A DNA stretch of 64,000 bases from Glandiceps talaboti (lineage: Eukaryota; Hemichordata; Enteropneusta; Spengelidae): contig NC_135549.1 in assembly GCF_964340395.1 (NCBI RefSeq), positions 32,650,832 to 32,714,831 of the forward strand. The letters run 5' to 3'. A model generated the notes under the pieces. That model had not been told where the DNA came from and ran no database searches. It saw only the letters and a program-made list of their open reading frames with translations. Both the position numbers and the translations under genes were made by a program. Of the stretch, positions 1-14,500 are shown piece by piece; position 1 is the first letter of the stretch, and the number at the start of each line of letters is the position of its first letter.

Positions 1-3000
1 ATCACTGAATACCACCACTCATCTATATCACATGTACAGTTATAATACCATCACTGAATACCACCACTCATCTATATCACATGTACAGTTATAATACCAT
101 CACTGAATATCACCACTCATCTATATCACATGTACAGTTATAATACCATCACTGAATACTATCACTCATCTATATCACATGTACAGTTATAATACCATCA
201 CTGAATACCCCCACTCATCTATATCACATGTACAGTTATAATACCATCACTGAATACTATCACTCATCTATATCACATGTACAGTTATAATACCATCACT
301 GAATACCCCCACTCATCTATATCACATGTACAGTTATAATACCATCACTGAATACCACCACTCATCTATATCACATGTACAGTTATAATACCATCACTGA
401 ATACCCCCACTCATCTATATCACATGTACAGTTATAATACCATCACTGAATACCCCCACTCATCTATATCACATGTACAGTTATAATACCATCACTGAAT
501 ACCCCCACTCATCTATATCACATGTACAGTTATAATACCATCACTGAATACCACCACTCATCTATATCACATGTACAGTTATAATACCATCACTGAATAC
601 CACCACTCATCTATATCACATGTACAGTTATAATACCATCACTGAATATCACCACTCATCTATATCACATGTACAGTTATAATACCATCACTGAATACCA
701 CCACTCATCTATATCACATGTACAGTTATAATACCATCACTGAATACCACCACTCATCTATATCACATGTACAGTTATAATACCATCACTGAATACCACC
801 ACTCATCTATATCACATGTACAGTTATAATACCATCACTGAATACCCCCATTCATCTATATCACATGTACAGTTATAATACCATCACTGAATACCACCAC
901 TCATCTATATCACATGTACAGTTATAATACCATCACTGAATACCACCACTCATCTATATCACATGTACAGTTATAATACCATCACTGAATATCACCACTC
1001 ATCTATATCACATGTACAGTTATAATACCATCACTGAATACTATCACTCATCTATATCACATGTACAGTTATAATACCATCACTGAATACTATCACTCAT
1101 CTATATCACATGTACAGTTATAATACCATCACTGAATACCACCACTCATCTATATCACATGTAGAGTTATAACACCATCACTGAATACCCCCACTCATCT
1201 ATATCACATGTACAGTTATAACACCATCACTGAATACTATCACTCATCTATATCACATGTACAGTTATAATACCATCACTGAATATCACCACTCATCTAT
1301 ATCACATGTACAGTTATAATACCATCACTGAATATCACCACTCATCTATATCACATGTACAGTTATAATACCATCACTGAATACCACCACTCATCTATAT
1401 CACATGTAGTTATAATACCATCACTGAATACCACCACTCATCTATATCACATGTACAGTTATAATACCATCACTGAATATCACCACTCATCTATATCACA
1501 TGTACAGTTATAATACCATCACTGAATACCCCCACTCATCTATATCACATGTACAGTTATAACACCATCACTGAATACCCCCACTCATCTATATCACATG
1601 TACAGTTATAACACCATCACTGAATACTATCACTCATCTATATCACATGTACAGTTATAATACCATCACTGAATATCACCACTCATCTATATCACATGTA
1701 CAGTTATAATACCATCACTGAATATCACCACTCATCTATATCACATGTACAGTTATAATACCATCACTGAATACCACCACTCATCTATATCACATGTAGT
1801 TATAATACCATCACTGAATACCACCACTCATCTATATCACATGTACAGTTATAATACCATCACTGAATACCACCACTCATCTATATCACATGTACAGTTA
1901 TAATACCATCACTGAATATCACCACTCATCTATATCACATGTACAGTTATAATACCATCACTGAATATCACCACTCATCTATATCACATGTACAGTTATA
2001 ATACCATCACTGAATATCACCACTCATCTATATCACATATAAAGTTATAATACCATCACTGAATACCACCACTCATCTATATCACATGTACAGTTATAAT
2101 ACCATCACTGAATACCACCACTCATCTATATCACATGTACAGTTATAATACCATCACTGAATACCACCACTCATCTATATCACATGTAGTTATAATACCA
2201 TCACTGAATATCACCACTCATCTATATCACATGTACAGTTATAATACCATCACTGAATATCACCACTCATCTATATCACATGTACATAATACCATCACTG
2301 AATATCACCACTCATCTATATCACATGTACATAATACCATCACTGAATATCATCACTCATCTATATCACATGTACAGTTATAATACCATCACTGAATACT
2401 ATCACTCATCTATATCACATGTACAGTTATAATACCATCACTGAATACCCCCACTCATCTATATCACATGTACAGTTATAATACCATCACTGAATACCAT
2501 CACTCATCTATATCACATGTACAGTTATAATACCATCACTGAATATCATCACTCATCTATATCACATGTACAGTTATAATACCATCACTGAATACTATCA
2601 CTCATCTATATCACATGTACAGTTATAATACCATCACTGAATACCCCCACTCATCTATATCACATGTACAGTTATAATACCATCACTGAATACCATCACT
2701 CATCTATATCACATGTACAGTTATAATACCATCACTGAATATCACCACTCATCTATATCACATGTACAGTTATAATACCATCACTGAATATCACCACTCA
2801 TCTATATCACATGTACAGTTATAATACCATCACTGAATACTATCACTCATCTATATCACATGTACAGTTATAATACCATCACTGAATACCATCACTCATC
2901 TATATCACATGTACAGTTATAATACCATCACTGAATACCACCACTCATCTATATCACATGTACAGTTATAATACCATCACTGAATACCACCACTCATCTA

Positions 3001-6000
3001 TATCACATGTACAGTTATAATACCATCACTGAATATCACCACTCATCTATATCACATGTACAGTCATAATACCATCACTGAATATCACCACTCATCTATA
3101 TCACATGTACAGTTATAATACCATCACTGAATACCCCCACTCATCTATATCACATGTACAGTTATAATACCATCACTGAATACCATCACTCATCTATATC
3201 ACATGTACAGTTATAATACCATCACTGAATACCACCACTCATCTATATCACATGTACAGTTATAATACCATCACTGAATACCACCACTCATCTATATCAC
3301 ATGTACAGTTATAATACCATCACTGAATATCACCACTCATCTATATCACATGTACAGTTATAATACCATCACTGAATACCCCCACTCATCTATATCACAT
3401 GTACAGTTATAATACCATCACTGAATACCCCCACTCATCTATATCACGTGTACAGTTATAATACCATCACTGAATACTATCACTCATCTATATCACATGT
3501 ACAGTTATAATACCATCACTGAATACCCCCACTCATCTATATCACATGTACAGTTATAATACCATCACTGAATACCATCACTCATCTATATCACATGTAC
3601 AGTTATAATACCATCACTGAATATCACCACTCATCTATATCACATGTACAGTTATAATACCATCACTGAATATCACCACTCATCTATATCACATGTACAG
3701 TTATAATACCATCACTGAATACTATCACTCATCTATATCACATGTACAGTTATAATACCATCACTGAATACCATCACTCATCTATATCACATGTACAGTT
3801 ATAATACCATCACTGAATACCACCACTCATCTATATCACATGTACAGTTATAATACCATCACTGAATACCACCACTCATCTATATCACATGTACAGTTAT
3901 AATACCATCACTGAATATCACCACTCATCTATATCACATGTACAGTCATAATACCATCACTGAATATCACCACTCATCTATATCACATGTACAGTTATAA
4001 TACCATCACTGAATACCCCCACTCATCTATATCACATGTACAGTTATAATACCATCACTGAATACCATCACTCATCTATATCACATGTACAGTTATAATA
4101 CCATCACTGAATACCACCACTCATCTATATCACATGTACAGTTATAATACCATCACTGAATACCACCACTCATCTATATCACATGTACAGTTATAATACC
4201 ATCACTGAATATCACCACTCATCTATATCACATGTACAGTTATAATACCATCACTGAATACCCCCACTCATCTATATCACATGTACAGTTATAATACCAT
4301 CACTGAATACCCCCACTCATCTATATCACGTGTACAGTTATAATACCATCACTGAATACCACCACTCATCTATATCACATGTACAGTTATAATACCATCA
4401 CTGAATACTATCACTCATCTATATCACATGTACAGTTATAATACCATCACTGAATACCCCCACTCATCTATATCACATGTACAGTTATAATACCATCACT
4501 GAATACTATCACTCATCTATATCACATGTACAGTTATAATACCATCACTGAATACCCCCACTCATCTATATCACATGTACAGTTATAATACCATCACTGA
4601 ATACCACCACTCATCTATATCACATGTACAGTTATAATATCATCACTGAATATCACCACTCATCTATATCACATGTACATAATACCATCACTGAATATCA
4701 CCACTCATCTATATCACATGTACATAATACCATCACTGAATATCATCACTCATCTATATCACATGTACAGTTATAATACCATCACTGAATACTATCACTC
4801 ATCTATATCACATGTACAGTTATAATACCATCACTGAATACCACCACTCATCTATATCACATGTACAGTTATAATACCATCACTGAATACCATCACTCAT
4901 CTATATCACATGTACAGTTATAATACCATCACTGAATATCATCACTCATCTATATCACATGTACAGTTATAATACCATCACTGAATACTATCACTCATCT
5001 ATATCACATGTACAGTTATAATACCATCACTGAATACCCCCACTCATCTATATCACATGTACAGTTATAATACCATCACTGAATACCATCACTCATCTAT
5101 ATCACATGTACAGTTATAATACCATCACTGAATATCACCACTCATCTATATCACATGTACAGTTATAATACCATCACTGAATATCACCACTCATCTATAT
5201 CACATGTACAGTTATAATACCATCACTGAATACTATCACTCATCTATATCACATGTACAGTTATAATACCATCACTGAATACCACCACTCATCTATATCA
5301 CATGTACAGTTATAATACCATCACTGAATACCATCACTCATCTATATCACATGTACAGTTATAATACCATCACTGAATATCACCATTCATCTATATCACA
5401 TGTACAGTTATAATACCATCACTGAATACCATCACTCATCTATATCACATGTACAGTTATAATACCATCACTGAATACCACCACTCATCTATATCACATG
5501 TACAGTTATAATACCATCACTGAATATCACCACTCATCTATATCACATGTACAGTTATAATACCATCACTGAATACCCCCACTCATCTATATCACATGTA
5601 CAGTTATAATACCATCACTTAATACCCCCACTCATCTATATCACGTGTAGTTATAATACCATCACTGAATATCACCACTCATCTATATCACATGTACAGT
5701 TATAATACCATCACTGAATACCACCACTCATCTATATCACATGTACAGTTATAATACCATCACTGAATACCACCACTCATCTATATCACATGTACAGTTA
5801 TAATACCATCACTGAATACCACCACTCATCTATATCACATGTACAGTTATAATACCATCACTGAATATCACCACTCATCTATATCACATGTACAGTTATA
5901 ATACCATCACTGAATACTATCACTCATCTATATCACATGTACAGTTATAATACCATCACTGAATACCCCCACTCATCTATATCACATGTACAGTTATAAT

Positions 6001-7570
6001 ACCATCACTGAATACTATCACTCATCTATATCACATGTACAGTTATAATACCATCACTGAATACCCCCACTCATCTATATCACATGTACAGTTATAATAC
6101 CATCACTGAATACCACCACTCATCTATATCACATGTACAGTTATAATACCATCACTGAATACCCCCACTCATCTATATCACATGTACAGTTATAATACCA
6201 TCACTGAATACCCCCACTCATCTATATCACATGTACAGTTATAATACCATCACTGAATACCCCCACTCATCTATATCACATGTACAGTTATAATACCATC
6301 ACTGAATACCACCACTCATCTATATCACATGTACAGTTATAATACCATCACTGAATACCACCACTCATCTATATCACATGTACAGTTATAATACCATCAC
6401 TGAATATCACCACTCATCTATATCACATGTACAGTTATAATACCATCACTGAATACCACCACTCATCTATATCACATGTACAGTTATAATACCATCACTG
6501 AATACCACCACTCATCTATATCACATGTACAGTTATAATACCATCACTGAATACCACCACTCATCTATATCACATGTACAGTTATAATACCATCACTGAA
6601 TACCCCCATTCATCTATATCACATGTACAGTTATAATACCATCACTGAATACCACCACTCATCTATATCACATGTACAGTTATAATACCATCACTGAATA
6701 CCACCACTCATCTATATCACATGTACAGTTATAATACCATCACTGAATACCACCACTCATCTATATCACATGTACAGTTATAATACCATCACTGAATACC
6801 ACCACTCATCTATATCACATGTACAGTTATAATACCATCACTGAATACTATCACTCATCTATATCACATGTATAGTTATAATACCATCACTGAATACTAT
6901 CACTCATCTATATCACATGTACAGTTATAATACCATCACTGAATACCCCCACTCATCTATATCACATGTACAGTTATAATACCATCACTGAATACCCCCA
7001 CTCATCTATATCACATAACACCATCACTGAATACTATCACTCATCTATATCACATGTACAGTTATAATACCATCACTGAATACTATCACTCATCTATATC
7101 ACATGTACAGTTATAATACCATCACTGAATACCCCCACTCATCTATATCACATGTACAGTTATAATACCATCACTGAATACCACCACTCATCTATATCAC
7201 ATGTAAAGTTATAATACCATCACTGAATATCACCACTCATCTATATCACATGTACATAATACCATCACTGAATATCACCACTCATCTATATCACATGTAC
7301 AGTTATAATACCATCACTGAATACCACCACTCATCTATATCACATGTACAGTTATAATACCATCACTGAATACCCCCACTCATCTATATCACATGTACAG
7401 TTATAATACCATCACTGAATACCACCACTCATCTATATCACATGTACAGTTATAATACCATCACTGAATACTATCACTCATCTATATCACATGTACAGTT
7501 ATAATACCATTACTGAATACCCGCACTCATCTATATCACATGCATAGCTGAATCCCACCACTCATCTAAA
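1..7570. repeat. 49-bp satellite/minisatellite array (~154 units)
   Basis: The array consists of head-to-tail 49-bp units, each containing ATCACTGAATA, a variable six-base slot (ACCACC, ATCACC, ACTATC, ACCCCC, ACCATC), CTCATCTATATCACATGTACAG and TTATAATACC. Some units are shortened at the CATGTACAG segment (for example near 1405, 1795, 2281, 2326, 4674, 4719 and 7015). The array runs from the left edge and decays at about 7540-7570. It lies 3' of the last visible exon of the minus-strand gene, so it is probably intronic. Short ORFs inside it are by-products of the repeat. Confidence 0.98.
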
Positions 7571-7729
7571 TTATTCATTGACTAGTACATTTGTTATTTT
7601 AGCTTGCCTACAATGTATTGATACATTTTAGTATTTGATGTTGTCATGTTATCATCAAAGTACTGAACCTACAATATACATTATACCATGCACAAGACAT
7701 TTTTGAAAAATTGAATATTTACTCTGGTT
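7571..7729. other. AT-rich intronic spacer, nothing recognised
   Basis: Unique-looking AT-rich sequence between the satellite and a short interspersed element. No coding or structural signal was seen. Confidence 0.5.
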
Positions 7730-8005
7730 GTTCTACATCATGACAATGCATGTCTATGTCACTGGTTCTGCCATTTTTGAAATATGAGTCAAAACATTCA
7801 AAACTGCCATTACTTTCCCTAATTTTTCTTTGATATTACTGGCCCTGGTGCAGTTTTTCTTTTGTATAATGTTATTCTCAAATATTTGTCTTTATTCACC
7901 TGGAAAATACTCATGACCTCAGGGTTGTCACTATGAGTTGATAGACCCCTTAGGTCACTTGTATTTTTCTTGGCCAAACAAAGAAAAATATTGGGGAAAA
8001 ACATC
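7730..8005. mobile_element. short foldback (MITE-like) element, copy 1
   Basis: This segment is a diverged relative of 18946-19143. Both share TTTTTCTTTGATATTACTGG and CACTTGTATTTTTCTTGG. The two halves of each copy are imperfect inverted repeats: a CAATATTT..TCTTT..GAAAATACTC arm pairs with a CTTGTATTTTTCTTGG..AGAAAATATTGG arm. That design fits a MITE-like element. It ends just downstream of exon 5's donor site. Confidence 0.5.
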
Positions 8006-8012
8006 CAATTAC

Positions 8013-8212
8013 CTCAATTTCCTCTTCTACATTCTTGTTCTTCTCAGCATCTTTTTTCTCTTGTTCTTCCAACTGTTCAGCTCTTCTTTTCAATTCCCTT
8101 TCAACCTCCAAAGCATCCTGAACTTCTTCAATTTCTATGCCTCGATCTCTTTCCTTCTCTTGTAGTATTCGTCTTGCCTTTTCTCTTTCTTCAGCCTCCT
8201 TCCTTCCTCGTT
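8013..8212 (-). CDS. exon 5, coiled coil of the EF-hand-like/coiled-coil gene
   Basis: The exon is 200 bp. Its acceptor is TACATTTTCAG|AACGAGG and its donor is GAAATTGAG|GTAATTGG. It ends in phase 0, so the next exon must lie beyond the left edge of the window. It encodes a charged helix containing EAEEREKARRILQEKERDR and ALEVERELKRRAEQLEEQEK. Confidence 0.75.
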
Positions 8213-8465
8213 CTGAAAATGTATTATTGATTTGTGATAGCTTTATTTCCATTATATTACTATGTTGAGATGTTAATAATTTATGAGTTCAAGATTTAAT
8301 GCAGTGAACAGTGATTTTTATAACAAAATATGGTTGCCATTTAGATACTGACATGAAGATCAAAGTCGAGGTCAAATCTAATGACATCAGCAGAAAGTTG
8401 TTTCTTCTGTGCTTCAAATGTGTTCTGCCATCCTTGAACTTTAGTAATCTTTGAATGATAAAATC

Positions 8466-8531
<66 letters not shown>

Positions 8532-11500
8532 TTTATATAGTGCCAATTTCCAGAGCAATGTTCTGTTCAGTAGCACTGAATGGCTAAAGCACATCATATG
8601 CTTTGGTGAACAAATAAGTCTTCAGTTTTGTTTTGAAACAATCCAGGCTGGAGGCTTGGTGAATGTCAAGTGGCAAAGAGTTCCATAGTTTGGGGGGGCA
8701 ACATATGAGAATGAATGACCTCCATAGGTGACTTGTCTGTAATTTGTTGTTGTAAACAGATTCTTGTTTGTAGAACGTAGAGTGCGACACGGTGTGTATG
8801 GCTGGAGAAGATCACAAATGTACTCTGGAGTTAAGCCATGAAGGGTTTTATATGTCAACAGCAAAATTTTAAAATCATAATACATTTGTACTTTCACATG
8901 ACAAGACATAGCCTAAATGAACATGTATGTATATAATTAAAATAAACATGTCTGAGTTTGTTCCAGTGTTGAAGACATGCATATTGTATACTGATCAGTA
9001 TGTAAACCAATATGCAAATTACCATGTTAGTTATATGTACATTAATATGCAAATAATTTAATTAGCCAGCATCCTTGCAATCTATACTGGCTGATACACT
9101 GATATTATACAGCAGATACTTAATAAAGTTTACATGTATGTTTCTTATGGTTCTGGAGCTGTGACATAAATCATTTGTTTTTACATTAAATATGGCTGCT
9201 CTTCAGTCACTCACTAAAACTGATGATTCTAAACACTCACACTGACTACTGCTATTTTGCTAAATGACGAGGTCATGAAACATACTCATAAAATGTCCAT
9301 GGACACATTAAAAACGACAGCTTGTCAGTCTTCTCCTTAGTTTTACTTTGAGAGTTTGAGAGTATATCCGGCTCCCACTCCTAAACAATGAATATTATGA
9401 CATCATACATTCAGCAGTCACTTGTCAACAGATGACTAAAACTCAAAGTTGTGAAAACAAGTCATTGAGAATGACATAGTCCCCGCTATAATTGGGTTAT
9501 CACTACTCTGATCACGCAACAACATTTGTGAACCTAAAACAAACAGACTTAGATATGTTGTGTGTGCTTGTTGGATATGGAATATGCCTCCAACAATAAA
9601 GGATTGGTTGGGTATGGGGGATCATATCACGATGAAAATGGAGTCTGAGTTATGGCTTTGGACATGGAAAATTCACAAACAAAATGGCTGCCAGGCAGCC
9701 ATATTGGATCGTATCACGACGAAAATGGATATGCACAATGTATGTCATAGAACACTGTCCTAATACCAACTTTAAATGAGATCTGTTCAAGCATGTCTGA
9801 GTTATGGCTTTGGACATGAAAATTCGAAACAAAATGGCTGCCAGGCAGCCATATTGGATCGTATCACAACGAAGTTGGATATGCACATGTATGTCATAGA
9901 ACACTGTCCTAATACCAACTTTGAATGAGATCTGTTTAAGCATGTCTGAGTTATGGCTTTGGACATGGAAAATTCACAAACAAAATGGCTGGCAGGCAGC
10001 CATATTGGATTGTATCACGACGAAAATGGATATACACATGTATGTCATAGAACACTGTCCTAATACCAACTTTGAATGAGATCTGTTCAAGCATGTCTGA
10101 GTTATGGCTTTGGACATGAAAATTCACAAATAAAATGGCTGCTAGGCGGCCATATTGGATCGTATCATGACAACAATGAATATGCACATGTATGTCATAG
10201 AACACTGTCCTAATACCAACTTTGAATGAGATCTGTTCAAGCATGTCTGAGTTATGGCTCAAGACAGGGAAAATTCGCAAACAAAATGGTTGCTAGGCGG
10301 CCATATTGGATCGTATCATAAAACAAATTGACGTGCATATGTATGCCATAGTATGTTGCCCCTGTACCAAGTTTGAAAAAAATCGGTCCAGGCATCTCCA
10401 AGAAACAGTTGCGGACGGACGCACGCACGGACGCATGGGCAGACGGACGGACGCACGGAACCGAATCCATAAGTCCCCAATCCGGACTTCGTCCGCGGGG
10501 ACTAAAAATGCACTGCTACTAGTTGCAATAGACACAGTAAACAAAAAGATTACAATGTACACATCTTCACCCAATCTTTACCGGTGTTTACCCACAAAGG
10601 TATGATCATCTGACTGTACATGTAGTCTATGGGTGGATATATTACTGTACAGAAATTTGATATCATTCCCTTATGTTTGAAATAGGCAAAATAAATAAAA
10701 CTGTTGACTTAACACATATAGTTGTAATTTGGTTACTGTCACTGACCGTTATTTTCTGATTTTATCATTTGCTGACAGGAACACTAAGTTTGTGGTACAA
10801 TGGCATCTATGTGTTTTTTATCCCACTCACACATGTCACCTTTCCAAAGGCTCAGAAAACTTCCAAGAAGACATAATGTGCTATAAATTCATAATGATTG
10901 CATGTAAATAACACTGTGTATTTCCAAAGTATCACTGAAAAGTAGGACTTAACTCATTAATTTATATGAAAATGACATCAAAGAAGACGGTTGATTTTAT
11001 TACCAGCAGTAAAACTATAAGGGAATTATAATCTACATGTCTACTTGAAATTTTTGAAATTCAAGGATTAAAAGAATGCTTTCTAGTGTTATTTTAACAT
11101 GTAAAAGGTGATAACAATACCCTCTCCTGATCACAATTGAAATTTTAATTCAGAAAAAAGCCATCATGAACAATTTTCAAAGTATATTGTTGCATGCCAT
11201 ACCATTTAAAATTAATTTATCATTATGACATATTACAGTATTCAAGGTCAGCATTCTTTCATTTGATTTAATGGTTAGTATTTTGTTATGTTTCAGTCAG
11301 TAGTCACGGTATCAATTCCACTTGGCTCCCTCAAACTTCAATTCAACTTTTATTGCCTACATTCCAATTTTACCGGTACTTATTATGTTGCACTTGTGAA
11401 CATTTGTTCAGGGGAGGGGGTTTGACCTAAACGAACGACGTTCATTTGTTGAGCTTGTGAGACATTATGCAATCGTCCCTTAAGTTATAGCAATAGTTTC

Positions 11501-14500
11501 ATACTACTGAGATGGGTGTGAGTTACAGCAATTATAGTTTCATACTACTGAGATGGGTGTGAGTTACAGCAATGCCAATAGTTTCATACTATTGAGATGG
11601 GTGTGAGTTACAACAATGCCAATAGTTTCATACTACTGAGATGGGTGTGAGTTACAGCAATGCCAATAGTTTCATACTACTGAGATGGGTGTGAGTTACA
11701 GCAATGCCAATAGTTTCATACTACTGAGATGGGTGTGAGTTACAGCAATGCCAATAGTTTCATACTACTGAGATGGGAGTGAGTTACAGCAATGCCAATA
11801 GTTTCATACTGCTGAGATGGGTGTGAGTTACAGCAATGCCAATAGTCTCATACTGCTGAGATGGGTGTGAGTTACAACAATGCCAATAGTTTCATACTAC
11901 TGAGATGGGTGTGAGTTACAGCAATTATAGTTTCATACTACTGAGATGGGTGTGAGTTACAGCAATGCCAATAGTTTCATACTACTGAGATGGGTGTGAG
12001 TTACAGCAATGCCAATAGTTTCATACTACTGAGATGGGTGTGAGTTACAGCAATGCCAATAGTTTCATACTACTGAGATGGGAGTGAGTTACAGCAATGC
12101 CAATAGTTTCATACTACTGAGATGGGTGTGAGTTACAGCAATTATAGTTTCATACTACTGAGATGGGTGTGAGTTACAGCAATGCCAATAGTTTCATACT
12201 ACTGAGATGGGTGTGAGTTACAGCAATGCCAATAGTTTCATACTACTGAGATGGGTGTGAGTTACAGCAATGCCAATAGTTTCATACTACTGAGATGGGT
12301 GTGAGTTACAGCAATTATAGTTTCATACTACTGAGATGGGTGTGGGTTACAGCAATGCCAATAGTTTCATACTACTGAGATGGGAGTGAGTTACAGCAAT
12401 GCCAATAGTTTCATACTACTGAGATGGGTGTGAGTTACAGCAATTATAGTTTCATACTACTGAGATGGGTGTGAGTTACAGCAATGCCAATAGTTTCATA
12501 CTACTGAGATGGGTGTGGGTTATAGCAATGCCAATAGTTTCATACTACTGAGAAGAGTGTGAGTTACAGCAATGCCAATAGTTTCATACTACTGAGATGG
12601 GTGTGAGTTACAGCAATTATAGTTTCATACTACTGAGATGGGTGTGAGTTACAGCAATGCCAATAGTTTCGTACTACTGAGATGGGTGTGAGTTACAGCA
12701 ATTATAGTTTCATACTACTGAGATGGGTGTGAGTTACAGCAATGCCAATAGTTTCGTACTACTGAGATGGGTGTGAGTTACAGCAATTATAGTTTCATAC
12801 TACTGAGATGGGTGTGAGTTACAGCAATGCCAATAGTTTCATACTACTGAGATGGGTGTGAGTTACAGCAATGCCAATAGTTTCATACTACTGAGATGGG
12901 TGTGAGTTACAGCAATGCCAATAGTTTCATACTACTGAGAAGAGTGTGAGTTACAGCAATGCCAATAGTTTCATACTACTGAGATGGGTGTGAGTTACAG
13001 CAATGCCAATAGTTTCATACTACTGAGATGGGTGTGGGTTATAGCAATGCCAATAGTTTCATACTACTGAGAAGAGTGTGAGTTACAGCAATGCCAATAG
13101 TTTCATACTACTGAGATGGGTGTGGGTTACAGCAATGCCAATAGTTTCATACTACTGAGATGGGTGTGAGTTACAACAATGCCAATAGTTTCATACTACT
13201 GAGATGGGTGTGAGTTACAACAATGCCAATAGTTTCATACTGCTGAGATGGATGTGAGTTACAACAATGCCAATAGTTTCATACTACTGAGAAGAGTGTG
13301 AGTTACAGCAATGCCAATAGTTTCATACTACTGAGATGGGTGTGGGTTACAGCAATGCCAATAGTTTCATACTACTGAGATGGGTGTGAGTTACAACAAT
13401 GCCAATAGTTTCATACTACTGAGAAGAGTGTGAGTTACAGCAATGCCAATAGTTTCGTACTACTGAGATGGGTGTGAGTTACAGCAATGCCAATAGTTTC
13501 ATACTACTGAGATGGGAGTGAGTTACAGCAATGCCAATAGTTTCATACTACTGAGATGGGAGTGAGTTACAGCAATGCCAATAGTTTCATACTACTGAGA
13601 TGGGTGTGAGTTACAGCAATGCCAATAGTTTCATACTACTGAGATGGGTGTGAGTTACAGCAATGCCAATAGTTTCATACTACTGAGATGGGTGTGAGTT
13701 ACAGCAATGCCAATAGTTTCATACTACTGAGATGGGTGTGAGTTACAGCAATGCCAATAGTTTCATACTACTGAGATGGGTGTGAGTTACAACAATGCCA
13801 ATAGTTTCATACTACTGAGATGGGTGTGAGTTACAGCAATGCCAATAGTTTCATACTACTACGGCAGGGTTTTCATTAGAAGCTGGTAGCCGGAGAACGT
13901 ACCCGCCTACTCTTGTCATTTCTCCACCTACTTCTACCTAGATGTTCATAGAAATGATGTGAAATTTGGTGAAAGTCAATTTTGTAATGGTGGGAATAAT
14001 TTTCAAAATGGTTTACAAATGAAATTAAGTTTTGAATGAGAAAGTGGGTCCATTCCAGATTAAAAGCATCCAGTTCTAGAAAGTTTACTCCATTCATATA
14101 AACTGGCTACGTAGGCCACACATTCTAAGAGCTATTGTCCTATCAGGAAGGGTTAGATCTATAATTTTTGTGTTGTCATTGGCTATTCTCTCAAGTCACT
14201 GTCTGTCAGAGGCTGTTATTTGTTAACTGACTATTCAGTCTGTAAATGATCTTTTCTATTTGTTCTTTTCTATTATTGTTGTCCAATATTAAAAATTCAG
14301 TTGTCTTACCTTCTTCCTCTTGCAATCTTATGAGTTCCATTTTTTCTTTTTTCTTTTTTTCATCTTCTTCCTTTCTCCTTTTACCCTCCTCTTCTTTTTG
14401 TCTTCTTATAGCTTCTTCTTGTTCTTTTCTTTCTTCTTCAAGACGTTTCCTGGCAATCTCTTTAGCTCTCTCTTCTCCTTCTTTCCTTTCCCTTACTTTT

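Noticed and set aside
1-7570. CRISPR-like regular repeats
   Set aside because: Units are contiguous 49-bp tandem copies with no unique spacers, and the window is eukaryotic with spliced exons. It is a satellite.
7938-8230. Plus-strand hydrophobic ORFs suggesting a membrane protein
   Set aside because: They are antisense shadows of coiled-coil exon 5.
9560-10605. Conserved-looking repeated peptides (for example around QTCLNRSH and DTIQYG)
   Set aside because: They are translations of the internal units of the non-coding family A element. The same peptides appear wherever copies occur and are disrupted by frameshifts.
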